The notes under the pieces are model-generated. The model had not been told where the DNA came from, made no database searches, and worked only from the letters and a program-made list of their open reading frames with translations. A DNA stretch of 59,494 nucleotides from Rhodobacteraceae bacterium CG17_big_fil_post_rev_8_21_14_2_50_63_15 (GTDB lineage: Bacteria > Pseudomonadota > Alphaproteobacteria > Rhodobacterales > Rhodobacteraceae): contig PFEY01000086.1 of the NCBI GenBank assembly GCA_002783205.1, positions 1 to 59,494 on the forward strand. The letters are read 5' to 3'. Position numbers and translations under genes: made by a program. Below, in pieces: positions 42,774 to 52,847 of this stretch. Every line of letters begins with the position of its first letter. The first letter of the stretch is position 1.

Positions 42774-43786
42774 CACTCCGCGATAAGCACGCGCGCCGTG
42801 TGCGGCCGTGGAAACGCCACCAGCCGCTGAGTGTCCTCATCCCAGAGTTTCAGCCGGAAACTGCGGATCGCTTCGGGCCAGCGGATCACGTCATGCGATT
42901 TCAACGCCTCCGGCAGATCGTGCTGACAGCGGCGAAGGTTGTAGGACGGGATGCCGGGATTGTAGTGATGCAGGTCGTGATAGGCGATATTGCCGCTCCC
43001 CAGATCCCAGAGCCAGCCCAGATCGAGCGAGCTTGAGCCGACAAGCGTCGCCTTTCGGAAATCGAGATCGGGCTTGCGATCCCAGTAGGTTTCTTCGAAG
43101 TTGTGCTGGAGATAGACCATGAAGACGCCGATCACCCCCGCGAGCATCGCGCCCGCCCCCAGAACAACAAGCCCCGGCAGGCCGAGCATTTGCCAGACCA
43201 GCCAGACGGAGACCGCAAGCGCGAGGTTATGCGTGATCACCCCCACCACGCCGACGAGGCGGGCGTTGCGCGGCCAGCGATAGGCAATGAAATAGGTATA
43301 GAGCGCGCCAACCGGGATCATGACGAGCGGATTGCGATAGAGCCGGTACCAGAGCCGGCGCGACCAGGGTGCGGCCTGCCACTCGCGCAGGGTCATGGTG
43401 TAGATCTCGGTCGTTTCGCGGTGGTCGAGATTGCCCAGATAGGCGTGATGCTGGTTGTGATTGTACTGCATCACCCGGAACGGTGTCAGCGAAAAGAGCG
43501 AGAGCAGTTCGCCCGCCGTTTCGTTGATCCATCGCGTCTTGAAGAGCGAATGATGTCCGCAATCATGCTGCAATACATAGAGCCGCACCGCCGCGAAGGC
43601 CAGAACAACGATCACCGGGAGCGCAGCGCCCCAATGCCCCTGCCCCGCCAGATGCGCGCCGATGATGAGCGCCCCTACATGGACCGCGAGCGTGCCCACG
43701 AGCGATGCCGCACCGCGCCGGTCGCTCTTGGCGCTATAGGGCTTGAGAAATTCCCGAAGTGCGGGCCCGGCATCGGTTGCGCTCAT
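42773..43786 (-). CDS. Membrane fatty acid desaturase
   Basis: This 337-aa protein has the three histidine boxes of membrane di-iron desaturases: HDCGHH, HNQHH and HDLHH, with hydrophobic segments between them (VGTLAVHVGALIIGAHL and VVGVITHNLALAVSVWLVW). It likely places a double bond in phospholipid acyl chains; the position is unknown. The ATG at 43786 has a strong CCAGGAGG upstream, so I reject the longer frame. It lies between serS and der without being part of either unit. Confidence 0.88.
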   Translation of the reverse strand: MSATDAGPALREFLKPYSAKSDRRGAASLVGTLAVHVGALIIGAHLAGQGHWGAALPVIVVLAFAAVRLYVLQHDCGHHSLFKTRWINETAGELLSLFSLTPFRVMQYNHNQHHAYLGNLDHRETTEIYTMTLREWQAAPWSRRLWYRLYRNPLVMIPVGALYTYFIAYRWPRNARLVGVVGVITHNLALAVSVWLVWQMLGLPGLVVLGAGAMLAGVIGVFMVYLQHNFEETYWDRKPDLDFRKATLVGSSSLDLGWLWDLGSGNIAYHDLHHYNPGIPSYNLRRCQHDLPEALKSHDVIRWPEAIRSFRLKLWDEDTQRLVAFPRPHTARVLIAE

Positions 43787-43902
43787 CTCCGACCTCCTGG
43801 TCACAGAGGATTCACAGGCTGTTCTGCTTCCAAGATGTGCCGCAATCACGGGCGGTTTCAAGGGGGGATGTCGAATTTCCCAAGCGGTCCGCAACGCACC
43901 GC

Positions 43903-45369
43903 TCATCCCGGCTGTCGCCCGGCGAGATGCTTGCGAAGGCTCGACGGCCCCGCCTTCTTTCTGGCCTTGTAGGGGTTCCTGTCCGACTGGCTGCGCATGT
44001 AGAGGCGAATCGGCGTGCCGGGCATGTCGAAACTGTCGCGCAGCCCGTTGACCAGATAGCGCGTGTAGCTTTCCGGCATCTTGTCGGGATGCGAACACAT
44101 CACCACGAATCCGGGCGGGCGGGACTTGGCCTGCGTCATGTAGCGCAGCTTGATCCGCTTGCCGCCCGGTGCGGGGGGCGGGTGGCTCTCCAGCATGCCG
44201 GTGAGCCAGCGGTTGAGTTGCGCCGTGGTCACGCGCCGGTTCCAGACATCATAGGCCTTGGCCACCGCCGCGCGCAGCCGGTCGAGCCCCTTGCCGGTCT
44301 TGGCCGAGACCGCAACCAGCGGCGCGCCCCGCAGCTGCGGCAAGAGCCGCTCGAAGGCCTCGCGCAACTCGTGCAGCTTCTGCTGCTTGGCGGGTTCCAG
44401 ATCCCATTTGTTGACCGCCACCACCACCGCGCGGCCCTCGCGCTCGGCCAGATCGGCAATCCGCAGATCCTGCTGCTCGAACGGAATCGCGGCATCGAGC
44501 AGCACGATCACCACCTCCGCGAACTTGACCGCGCGCAGCCCGTCCGACACCGAGAGTTTCTCCAGCTTGTCCTCGATCCGCGCCTTCTTGCGCATTCCCG
44601 CCGTATCGAAAATGCGCATCGGTAGCCCGTCCCAGTCGATCTGCACGGAGATCGCATCACGCGTGATCCCCGCCTCGGGACCGGTGAGCAGGCGGTCCTC
44701 GCCGAGGATCGTGTTGATCAGCGTCGATTTCCCGGCATTGGGGCGGCCCACCACCGCCACCTGCATCGGGCGCGCCTTGGTTGGCTGACGAAACGCCTGC
44801 GCGTCCTCATCCTCTGACGCCTCGTCGATGTCGATATCGGTTTCGGGCGCTTCGCTCTCGGCGCGGGCGGCAAAGGCATCCGCCAGCGGCATCAGCTGAG
44901 AATAGAGATCGTTGAGCCCCTCGCCATGCTCCGCCGACAGACGGATCGGTTCGCCCAGACCGAGGGCGTAAGCCTCGTTCACGCCCGCGTCGGCGGCGGA
45001 CCCTTCGGCCTTGTTGGCCGCAAGAATCACATGGCCCGCGCGTTTGCGCAAAATCTCTGCCAGAGCCTCGTCGGTGGGCGTGACCCCTGCCCGTGCGTCG
45101 ATCAGAAAGAGGCACACATCGGCCATGTCCACCGCGCGCTCGGTCAGTTTGCGCATCCGTCCCTGAAGGCTGTCGTCTGTGACCTCCTCCAGACCCGCCG
45201 TGTCGATCACGGTAAAGCGCAGATCGGCCAGCCGCGCCGCCCCTTCGCGCAGATCGCGCGTCACCCCCGGCTGATTATCAACCAGCGCCAGCCGCTTGCC
45301 CACCAGACGGTTGAAGAGCGTGGATTTGCCGACATTGGGTCGGCCCACGATGGCAAGGGTAAAGGTCAT
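43903..45369 (-). CDS. der: Ribosome biogenesis GTPase Der (EngA)
   Basis: This 488-aa GTPase has two tandem G domains, unique to Der: G1 at 9-17 (GRPNVGKST) and 208-216 (GRPNAGKST), each with DTAG and NKxD-type motifs (NKAEG, NKWDLE), then a C-terminal KH-like domain. An acidic linker (about 172-195, [20 protein letters not shown]) joins the domains. Der helps assemble the 50S subunit. It lies 50 nt after bamB, the classic bamB-der order. Confidence 0.97.
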   Translation of the reverse strand: MTFTLAIVGRPNVGKSTLFNRLVGKRLALVDNQPGVTRDLREGAARLADLRFTVIDTAGLEEVTDDSLQGRMRKLTERAVDMADVCLFLIDARAGVTPTDEALAEILRKRAGHVILAANKAEGSAADAGVNEAYALGLGEPIRLSAEHGEGLNDLYSQLMPLADAFAARAESEAPETDIDIDEASEDEDAQAFRQPTKARPMQVAVVGRPNAGKSTLINTILGEDRLLTGPEAGITRDAISVQIDWDGLPMRIFDTAGMRKKARIEDKLEKLSVSDGLRAVKFAEVVIVLLDAAIPFEQQDLRIADLAEREGRAVVVAVNKWDLEPAKQQKLHELREAFERLLPQLRGAPLVAVSAKTGKGLDRLRAAVAKAYDVWNRRVTTAQLNRWLTGMLESHPPPAPGGKRIKLRYMTQAKSRPPGFVVMCSHPDKMPESYTRYLVNGLRDSFDMPGTPIRLYMRSQSDRNPYKARKKAGPSSLRKHLAGRQPG

Positions 45370-45419
45370 GTCACGGCGCTCCGCTGCGGATCAAGCCGCC
45401 GTGATACAGGATTGCCCGC

Positions 45420-46748
45420 TCAACGGAAAGCCAGCAACTGACCCTTTTTCGACACGACATAGAGCGTGCCACCCGCCACGACCGGATTGCTGGTCGCGCC
45501 CCCCGGCAGATCAACGGCGCCGGTCTGCTGGCCCGAAGCCGGATCGAAGAACCGCAACAGCCCGTCGCTCGACGCGAGAATCAGTTGGCCACCGGCGATG
45601 ATTGGCCCAAAATGGCCGATGATCTCGGCCTGCCGCCGTGGTCTGCGATCGGCGAAGAGCGACAGGTCTTGCCCCCAGATCCGAGACCCATCCTCGACCG
45701 ACAGCCGCACCAGTTGATTGCGGTCCGAGACCAGAAAGATCGAGTCGCCGGCGGGCCAGACCGGGTTGAGCGGTCCTTCATTGGCGGTCCAGATGCGATT
45801 GCCACTTCCAAGATAGAGCGCCACGACACGGCCTGAATGGCTGCCGGCAAACACCCGGTCGCCCACCACCACCGGATCGCCGGTGATGTCGGCGACGCGC
45901 GAACTGGCCACGCCAGCCCGCTCGCCCGCGATCTGCGCATCCCAGAGCCGCAGCCCGCCCTGCCGGAACGCCCCCTGCAATTCGCCCGCGCCAAAGGCGA
46001 GGATCGCATATTTATCGGTGATCGCCGGGGCAGGACCACCCAGCACGTTATGAATGTCCGGCGTGCCGCTCAACTGCCAGCGGATGCGCCCGGTCGCGGT
46101 GTCGATGGCCCAGGCCACGTCGTCGCCCGAAATGACATAGACCAGCCCGCCAAAAACCGAAGGTGTCCCGGTGCCAGTCGATTCCAACCGCTGTTGCCAG
46201 ATCACGCCACCGGTGGCCGGATCAAGCGCCGTCAGACGGCCAGATGCAGCCGAGACAAAGAGTTTTCCGTCGCCATAGGCGAGCCCGCCACCACTGGCGC
46301 TGTCGGCGCGCTGGTCGGGTGGGGTGAGATCGGTGGTCCACAAAAGCCGTCCACTCGTCGACACCGCCGCGACCTGCGCGAGCGCGTCAAGCGTGAAGAC
46401 GCGGCCTTCGGCCACGACCGGATCGGCGGTGATGCGCACACGCTTCCCGTCGCCCGCGCCGATATTGACCGCCCAGGCCAGTTTTGGCGCGCGACCCAGC
46501 GCGGGATGGGCCGTCCGTGTCGACGGCGTCCCAATCCGCTGACGCCACTCGGCATTGACGCTCGCGGCAGGCAGCGCCACCGGCAACACCCGGTTGGCGC
46601 TGACCACATCCACCTGTGCTCGCGCCGCCTCGGATTGCAGGGCATCGCGGATACCTTCGCGCTCGCCGCTCAGGATGGATTCTTTCCGGGTGCAGGCCGT
46701 AAGGGCAAGGGCCGCAATCAGACCGACGATTAGAATGTTTGCGTTCAA
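45420..46748 (-). CDS. bamB: Outer-membrane protein assembly factor BamB
   Basis: This 442-aa lipoprotein has a signal peptide with lipobox LTAC (Cys19) and a PQQ-like beta-propeller made of repeats such as LYVVSKKGQLLAF, RVFTLDALAQVAAVSTSGRL and GGLVYVISGDDVAWAIDTAT. BamB supports insertion of beta-barrel proteins through BamA. The yfgM-like gene, bamB and der follow one another on the minus strand, as in many proteobacteria. Confidence 0.93.
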   Translation of the reverse strand: MNANILIVGLIAALALTACTRKESILSGEREGIRDALQSEAARAQVDVVSANRVLPVALPAASVNAEWRQRIGTPSTRTAHPALGRAPKLAWAVNIGAGDGKRVRITADPVVAEGRVFTLDALAQVAAVSTSGRLLWTTDLTPPDQRADSASGGGLAYGDGKLFVSAASGRLTALDPATGGVIWQQRLESTGTGTPSVFGGLVYVISGDDVAWAIDTATGRIRWQLSGTPDIHNVLGGPAPAITDKYAILAFGAGELQGAFRQGGLRLWDAQIAGERAGVASSRVADITGDPVVVGDRVFAGSHSGRVVALYLGSGNRIWTANEGPLNPVWPAGDSIFLVSDRNQLVRLSVEDGSRIWGQDLSLFADRRPRRQAEIIGHFGPIIAGGQLILASSDGLLRFFDPASGQQTGAVDLPGGATSNPVVAGGTLYVVSKKGQLLAFR

Positions 46749-46815
46749 TGCCCTGCCCTCACCTGTTCCACCGAGCGCCTCTTCATGCGGGACGCAGACG
46801 GCTGCTGTTCAACAC

Positions 46816-47505
46816 TCATTCATCCGGCGTTGCGGATGGTTGCGCCAACAGCGGCGCTGCGGGCGGCTCTGCGCCCAGAGCCACAATCACTTGTGTCACG
46901 CGCCGACGCAAGCCCGCGCTGATCTCGGCATCACCGGATATCTGCATCAGCCGGTCGAGGGCAGCCTGCGTCTCTCCGGTTTCGAGGTCGATCATGGCCA
47001 GTTGCTCTTCGGCCAGAAGTCGCGTGAGACCGGTTGAAAGCGCAAGCCCGTCAAGTCGGTTGCGCCGTGTCTCGAGATCCAGCCCTGATCCCGGCAGGGT
47101 CACAGCCCGAAGCGTGGCGATCTGGCGGTAAATGCGATCGGTTCCCTGCCGATCCGCCACGTCAAGAAGCCGCGATGCGGCGGCTTGCGGGTCGCTTTGG
47201 GCCAAATCAGACGCCGCCAGCAGATCCAGCAAAGCCTGCGCCGAAGGGTTTGGAGCCCCGATCTCTTGTAGTGCCATGGCGCGCATATCGCTCTCCGGCT
47301 CTGCCAGGGCGGCCAGAATTCGATCGCCAAAGGATTCGGCTGTGGCGCGCGCCTGTGCCTTGCGCCACTCGTTCCACGCGGCCCCTCCGACCAGCACCAG
47401 AACCAGCACAATCGCAATCCAGCCATAACGCTTCATCAGAGCAAAAAGCCGATCGCGGCGCACCTCCTCCGTCACTTCGTCGATGAAACTGTCGTTGTGG
47501 CTCAC
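46816..47505 (-). CDS. YfgM-like tetratricopeptide-repeat ancillary SecYEG protein
   Basis: This 229-aa protein begins at a GTG at 47505 (MSHNDSFIDEVTEEVRRDRL), the family start, with one membrane helix at 27-43 and a periplasmic helical repeat domain (AALAEPESDMRAMALQEIGA). It matches the YfgM/ancillary translocon protein group, which helps proteins leaving SecYEG. In frame the sequence runs on upstream to TTG 47523. It lies 67 nt before bamB. Confidence 0.83.
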   Translation of the reverse strand: MSHNDSFIDEVTEEVRRDRLFALMKRYGWIAIVLVLVLVGGAAWNEWRKAQARATAESFGDRILAALAEPESDMRAMALQEIGAPNPSAQALLDLLAASDLAQSDPQAAASRLLDVADRQGTDRIYRQIATLRAVTLPGSGLDLETRRNRLDGLALSTGLTRLLAEEQLAMIDLETGETQAALDRLMQISGDAEISAGLRRRVTQVIVALGAEPPAAPLLAQPSATPDE

Positions 47506-47619
47506 AACCCATGCCCCTTGCAAATTGCGCCTCTCTTAACGCGAAGCCCCGGCCCTGCCAAGAGGCAGCGGCAGTTGCATGCACAGAGTGTCTTGCGACA
47601 ATGGGAGGACGCGTTTAAT

Positions 47620-47637
47620 CTGAACTGGTCAGTTCAG
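47620..47637. promoter_or_regulatory. TetR-type operator palindrome upstream of the RND efflux operon
   Basis: CTGAACTG-GT-CAGTTCAG is a perfect 8-bp dyad with a 2-bp centre, of the size and form of TetR/AcrR operators. It lies about 80 bp before the adaptor gene and next to a TATAAG (47640-47645) that could be a -10. No TetR gene is in the window, so the regulator would lie elsewhere. Confidence 0.55.
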
Positions 47638-47672
47638 CGTATAAGCTCTAATTACGTGTTATATATCTGTCG

Positions 47673-47689
47673 TCGCCACGCCGTGGCGA
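47673..47689. promoter_or_regulatory. Second inverted repeat upstream of the RND adaptor gene
   Basis: TCGCCACG-C-CGTGGCGA has perfect 8-bp arms around one base, 27 bp before the ATG at 47716. In RNA it could form a stem just ahead of the ribosome-binding site. It may be a second operator or a translational control element. Confidence 0.4.
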
Positions 47690-47715
47690 GCGAGTATAGT
47701 CCTGAAGGTTGCCGT

Positions 47716-48963
47716 ATGCGTCTCGTGCCGATCCTCATTGCCTTGGTGGTCTCCGGATTGATCTATGCCTTTGTGCTTGAACGCGACCGGCTGACTGCGT
47801 TTCTTGGTAACGATGCCAGACCTGCCGCAAGCGAGGACACCACCAAAGCGCAGCCTTCGGCAACCGAAGTGACCGCGGCTGAGCCCACGAGTGTCGTTCG
47901 GGTCATTGCGGTGAAGTCCCGCGCGCGCGAGGTGGACAGCAGCGTCATCCTGCGCGGCCGGACCGAGGCCAACCGGATTGTCGAGTTGCGCTCCGAAACC
48001 TCCGGTCTGGTGATCTCGGAACCTTCACGCAAAGGGGCGTCCGTGGAGGCGGGGCAGATGCTCTGCCGCCTCGATCCCGCATCGCGCGAAGCGAGTCTGG
48101 CGGAGGCGCGCGCACGACTGACCGAAGCACGCGCCCGCGTCCCCGAGTCGCAAGCCCGCGTGACCGAAGCGCAGGCGCAACTCGAAGAGGCCGAGATCAA
48201 CGCCAATGCAGCCGCCAATCTGGTGGAGGGCGGCTATGCCTCCAAGACGCGCGTGGCGGCAACGCGCGCGGCGCTGAGTTCGGCAAAGGCTGCGGTGCAA
48301 TCGACGCTGTCTGGCCTCGATGCGGCCAGTGCCGGGATCGAAGGCGCCCGCGCAGCCGTGGCCGCCGCGGAAAAGGAGATCGAACGGTTGACGATTTCGG
48401 CGCCGTTTACCGGCATTCTCGAAACCGATGCCGCCGAAATTGGCAGTCTGCTCCGTCCCGGCGATCTCTGCGCGACGCTGCTTCAAATCGATCCGATCGC
48501 GATTGTTGGCTTTGTGTCCGAATTGCAGGTGGACCGCGTCGAATTGGGTGCCAAGGCTACAGCGCGGCTTGCCTCTGGCCGTATCGCCCAAGGTCAGGTG
48601 ACGTTTCTGTCGCGGGCCGCCGATGACAAAACACGGACCTTTCGGGTGGATGTCACCGTGGCCAATCCCGATCTGACCCTGCGCGATGGGGAAACCGCCG
48701 AGATCACCATAAGTGCCGAAGGCAAGTCTGCGCATCTGCTGCCGCAATCGGCGCTGACCTTGAACGATTTGGGACAGTTGGGCGTGCGCTTCGTCGATCC
48801 CGAAAGCCGGGCGCAATTCGTCCCTGTCGCCCTTCTGCGGGACTCGCCGCAGGGGATCTGGCTGACCGGTCTTCCGCAAGAGGCCGACGTGATCATCATT
48901 GGTCAGGAATATGTCACCGACAACGTTGCGGTGGAGGCAACCTACCAGGAGCTTGGCCAATGA
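47716..48963 (+). CDS. RND efflux periplasmic adaptor subunit (HlyD/AcrA type)
   Basis: This 415-aa protein has an N-terminal membrane segment (LVPILIALVVSGLIYAFVL), a lipoyl half-motif (VILRGRTEANRIVELRSETS), a long Ala/Glu-rich helical hairpin (about 115-215, LAEARARLTEARARVPESQ), then the second lipoyl half and beta-barrel (ISAPFTGILETDAAEIGSLL). Adaptors of this kind link an inner-membrane RND pump to an outer-membrane channel. The ATG at 47716 follows the two palindromes. The stop overlaps the permease start by 4 nt. No TolC-type gene follows. Confidence 0.9.
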   Translation: MRLVPILIALVVSGLIYAFVLERDRLTAFLGNDARPAASEDTTKAQPSATEVTAAEPTSVVRVIAVKSRAREVDSSVILRGRTEANRIVELRSETSGLVISEPSRKGASVEAGQMLCRLDPASREASLAEARARLTEARARVPESQARVTEAQAQLEEAEINANAAANLVEGGYASKTRVAATRAALSSAKAAVQSTLSGLDAASAGIEGARAAVAAAEKEIERLTISAPFTGILETDAAEIGSLLRPGDLCATLLQIDPIAIVGFVSELQVDRVELGAKATARLASGRIAQGQVTFLSRAADDKTRTFRVDVTVANPDLTLRDGETAEITISAEGKSAHLLPQSALTLNDLGQLGVRFVDPESRAQFVPVALLRDSPQGIWLTGLPQEADVIIIGQEYVTDNVAVEATYQELGQ

Positions 48964-51900
48964 CCGGCCTCGTCGATTGGGCCGCAGCGCGCGCCCGCAT
49001 GGTGCTGGCCTTCATCATGCTCTCCGTGCTGGCGGGCACGTTGGCCTATATCAGCCTGCCCAAGGAAGGCGAGCCCGATATCGAGGTTCCGGCCCTTTTC
49101 GTTTCGGTCCCCTTTCCCGGCATTTCCGCCGAGGACAGTGAAAAGCTGATCGTCAAGGTGATGGAGAAAGAGCTGAGCGATCTTGACGGCCTCAAGAAAA
49201 TGACCGGCACGGCCGCCGAGAATTACGGCGGCGTCGCCCTGGAATTCGAATTCGGATGGGACAAGACCAAGACGCTCGCCGATGTCCGCGACGCGATGGA
49301 CAATGCCGAGGCCGAGTTTCCCGAGGGGTTCGAGAAATACATCATCAACGAGGTGAACTTCAGCGAATTTCCGATCATCATCGTCAACCTGTCGGGACCG
49401 GTGCCAGAACGGACCATGGCGCGGCTGGCCAAGGATCTTCAGGATCTGCTTGAAGGCCTGGAGCCCGTGCTCGAGGCGGGAATTGCGGGCAATCGTGACG
49501 AGATGGTGGAGGTCGTGATCGACCCGCTCCGCCTTGAGGCCTACAACGTCACGGCGCTCGAACTGATCAACGCGGTGCGCAACAACAATCAGTTGATTGC
49601 AGCCGGCGAGGTGGATTCTGCGCAGGGCACCTTTGCGGTCAAGATCCCGTCTTCCTTCGCCGAGACGCGCGACATCTACGCCTTGCCGATCAAGACCAAC
49701 GGCGACCGGATCGTGCGGCTGGGCGATCTGGCAACGATCAATCTCACCTTCGAGGACCGGCTTGGCACCGCACGGTTCAACGGAGAAACAACCGTCGCGC
49801 TGCAAGTGGTCAAGCGCAAGGGGTTCAACATCATCGAAACCGCCAATCTTGTGCGCAAGGTCGTGTCCGAGGCCGAAGCCGCTTGGCCCGCAGATCTTCG
49901 TGCTGCGGTGACTGTGGGCACCTCGAACGATCAGTCGCGCACCGTCGCCTCGATGGTCAGCCAGCTTGAAGGTTCGGTTCTCACGGCGATCGCGCTGGTG
50001 ATGATCGTGACGCTGGCGGCGCTCGGCATCCGTCCGGCTCTGCTCGTGGGATTCTCCATTCCGACCTCATTTCTTCTGTGTTTCGCGCTGCTCGCGGTGA
50101 TGGGCGTCACCATCTCCAACATCGTGATGTTCGGTCTCATCCTGGCCGTGGGGATGCTGGTGGACGGGGCCATCGTGGTGGTGGAATATGCCGACAAGCG
50201 TATCGCCGAGGGCGAGGGCCCGATGCATGCCTATGTTGGCGCCGCCAAGCGGATGTTCTGGCCGGTGGTCAGTTCCACGGCGACGACGCTTTGCGCCTTT
50301 CTGCCGATGCTGTTCTGGCCCGGGATTCCGGGGCAGTTCATGGGGATGCTGCCCGTCACGCTGATCTTCGTGCTCTCGGCCTCGCTGCTCGTGGCACTGG
50401 TCTATCTGCCGGTAATGGGGGGCATGACCGGACGGGCCGAGCGCTGGTGCTCCCAATGGATCGAGACCATCGTCAGCGGCTCCTGGCTGTGGCATATGAT
50501 GATCTTCCCGCTGGCGGGGGCGGCGCTGTTTCTCGCCGCTCAAACCCTGCCCATTCTGCTCGATACGGTCGCTGCGCAATTTGCCCAGATGGACAACACT
50601 CGGATCCTTGGCTCGGTCGTGCCGGTGCTGGTGCTGGTTTTCGGGCTGTCGCTCGGTCTGCTCGGACTGACCGTGATCGGGGTGAGCGCCATCGTGGCCC
50701 TGATGCTGGGTTTTCTGGCCGTCCTGCGCCGCTGTGGCAACGTGATGCGTTCCGTTCGACGGCAGGTGTGGCCAAGGCGCGACGCGCAGGTGAACGCCGG
50801 CTATCGGCGGTCTCTCTTTGGCCGGTTCACTTACCTGATCGCCGGAAATCCCATCGCGCCGCTTCTGGCCGTCGGCACGATCTTCGTGCTCGTGGGATCC
50901 ATGCTGATGTTCTACATCGGCAACAACAACGGCACCGAATTCTTCGTCAAGAGCGAGCCGGAACAGGCCATCGTCTATGTTCGCGGACGCGGCAATCTCT
51001 CGATCGACCAGAAAGACGCGCTCGTCCGGCAGGTCGAAGATATCGTACTGGCGCATCCTGGTGTAAAGACCGCCTTTGCCTTTGCCGGCAATGGCGGGCT
51101 GGACAACAATACCAAGGGCGCACAGCCGCCGCGCGACACGATCGGACAGGTCCAGTTCGAGACGATCCCGTGGGAGAATCGCCCGCAAACGTACGAAACC
51201 TGGTTCACCTTGCCGGTTCTGGGAATTCCTGTCACCCGCGCCGTCTCGGCAAAGGCCTTTGACGGCGACACCGTGGTTGCCGATCTGACAGCCCAACTCG
51301 AACAGATCCCTGGCATCAAGATAGAGATCGCCGCTCAGGCGCGCGGGCCGGCCTCGGCCAAGCCCTTGCATCTGCGCCTAAAGGGTGATGACTGGGAACA
51401 GCTCATCGCCTTTACCAAAGAGGCGCGGGCGCGGTTCGAAGGCACGCAAGGCCTGCGCCAGATCGAGGACACGCTGCCCCTGCCCGGCATCGACTGGCAG
51501 ATCGACGTGGATGTCGAGCGCGCCGGTCGGTTTGGCGCGGACGTGGCGACGGTGGGGGCCATGGTCCAACTCGTGACGCGCGGCATTCTGCTCGACACGA
51601 TGCGGGTGGACAGCAGCGACGAGGAGATCGACATCCGGGTGCGCCTGCCCGAGCGGGACCGTGTGCTGTCGACCCTAGATTCGCTCAAGGTGCGCACCCT
51701 GGACGGCCTCGTCCCACTCAGCAATTTCGTCACCCGCAAGCCGGTCAAGCAGCTCGCGCAGATCGACCGCATCGATCAGACACGGTTTTTCGACATCAAG
51801 GCTGCGGTGGCGGACAGTCTGACCAAAACCACAACCGATTCAAGCGGCAACACTCAGACCGTTCCGATCACCGCGAACGAGCGGATCGGGACGCTGACGG

Positions 51901-52751
51901 AGTGGCTTGACAGCGGCGTCCTGCCCGCCGGCATCAGCTATGAATGGACCGGCGATGCCGAGGATCAGGCGGAATCCGGTGTCTTTCTGCAAAAGGCATT
52001 CGCGGGCGCTCTGGGGCTGATGTTCATCATCCTTCTGGCGCAGTTCAACAGCGTCTACAACGCCGTGCTGGTGCTTCTGGCGGTGGTGCTCTCGACCACC
52101 GGTGTGCTGCTGGGGATGCTGGTGATGAATCAGCCGTTTTCGATCATCATGACCGGAACCGGGATCGTTGCGCTGGCGGGCATCGTGGTGAACAACAACA
52201 TTGTGCTGATCGACACTTATCAGGACTATGCCCGCTACATGCCCCGGATCGAGGCGATTGCCCGCACCGCCCAGGATCGCATCCGCCCGGTGCTGCTGAC
52301 CACCGGAACCACCATGGCCGGACTCGCCCCGATGATGTTCGGATTGAGTCTCGACTTCGTGAACGGAGGCTACGCCTTTGACAGCCCGACCTCGCTGTGG
52401 TGGAAACAGCTGGCCACGGCAGTGGTCTTCGGGCTTGGCATTGCGACGGTGCTCACTCTGATCATCACCCCCGCGATGCTTGCGCTGCGGGTCTGGGCGG
52501 AAACCTACGTGCTCTGGGTTGCACGCCTGTTGGCCAGGCTGTCGATGGGCCGCTCCAGCCGGGCCGCACAGGATTGGGCATTGGCGCGGGCCGCACGACG
52601 GATGCAAGACACCGAGATCATCTGGCCAGATGAAAACGCCGCAGCGAAGCCCTTGTTCGACGAGGCCATGGTCGGGGTGCCCCGGAACGAGACTCTCAAG
52701 GACATCCTCAAGCAACGCGAGAGCGAAAATCCCCTACGCGCCGCAGAGTGA
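48960..52751 (+). CDS. RND efflux pump permease, unusually long
   Basis: The protein is 1263 aa, against about 1030-1050 for typical AcrB-type pumps. The N-terminus (RMVLAFIMLSVLAGTLAYIS, LPKEGEPDIEVP, PGISAEDSEKLI) and the membrane segments (FGLILAVGMLVDGAIVVVEY and ALAGIVVNNNIVLIDTYQ) place it in the RND family. At the AcrB Asp407-Asp408 position it has Asp402-Gly403. Between helix 6 and helix 7 (about residues 490-625) there is an insertion of roughly 130 residues with two or three extra hydrophobic segments. It is coupled to the adaptor gene. Substrates are unknown. Confidence 0.9.
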   Translation: MTGLVDWAAARARMVLAFIMLSVLAGTLAYISLPKEGEPDIEVPALFVSVPFPGISAEDSEKLIVKVMEKELSDLDGLKKMTGTAAENYGGVALEFEFGWDKTKTLADVRDAMDNAEAEFPEGFEKYIINEVNFSEFPIIIVNLSGPVPERTMARLAKDLQDLLEGLEPVLEAGIAGNRDEMVEVVIDPLRLEAYNVTALELINAVRNNNQLIAAGEVDSAQGTFAVKIPSSFAETRDIYALPIKTNGDRIVRLGDLATINLTFEDRLGTARFNGETTVALQVVKRKGFNIIETANLVRKVVSEAEAAWPADLRAAVTVGTSNDQSRTVASMVSQLEGSVLTAIALVMIVTLAALGIRPALLVGFSIPTSFLLCFALLAVMGVTISNIVMFGLILAVGMLVDGAIVVVEYADKRIAEGEGPMHAYVGAAKRMFWPVVSSTATTLCAFLPMLFWPGIPGQFMGMLPVTLIFVLSASLLVALVYLPVMGGMTGRAERWCSQWIETIVSGSWLWHMMIFPLAGAALFLAAQTLPILLDTVAAQFAQMDNTRILGSVVPVLVLVFGLSLGLLGLTVIGVSAIVALMLGFLAVLRRCGNVMRSVRRQVWPRRDAQVNAGYRRSLFGRFTYLIAGNPIAPLLAVGTIFVLVGSMLMFYIGNNNGTEFFVKSEPEQAIVYVRGRGNLSIDQKDALVRQVEDIVLAHPGVKTAFAFAGNGGLDNNTKGAQPPRDTIGQVQFETIPWENRPQTYETWFTLPVLGIPVTRAVSAKAFDGDTVVADLTAQLEQIPGIKIEIAAQARGPASAKPLHLRLKGDDWEQLIAFTKEARARFEGTQGLRQIEDTLPLPGIDWQIDVDVERAGRFGADVATVGAMVQLVTRGILLDTMRVDSSDEEIDIRVRLPERDRVLSTLDSLKVRTLDGLVPLSNFVTRKPVKQLAQIDRIDQTRFFDIKAAVADSLTKTTTDSSGNTQTVPITANERIGTLTEWLDSGVLPAGISYEWTGDAEDQAESGVFLQKAFAGALGLMFIILLAQFNSVYNAVLVLLAVVLSTTGVLLGMLVMNQPFSIIMTGTGIVALAGIVVNNNIVLIDTYQDYARYMPRIEAIARTAQDRIRPVLLTTGTTMAGLAPMMFGLSLDFVNGGYAFDSPTSLWWKQLATAVVFGLGIATVLTLIITPAMLALRVWAETYVLWVARLLARLSMGRSSRAAQDWALARAARRMQDTEIIWPDENAAAKPLFDEAMVGVPRNETLKDILKQRESENPLRAAE

Positions 52752-52847
52752 GAACGACAGGTTCGCCGTGCGGGCTCCGGTTGAGGGTCTCGGTGGCAGG
52801 GCCGGAAACCTACCGCCAACGCAGGCCGGGTTGCCTCACACTCGGTC

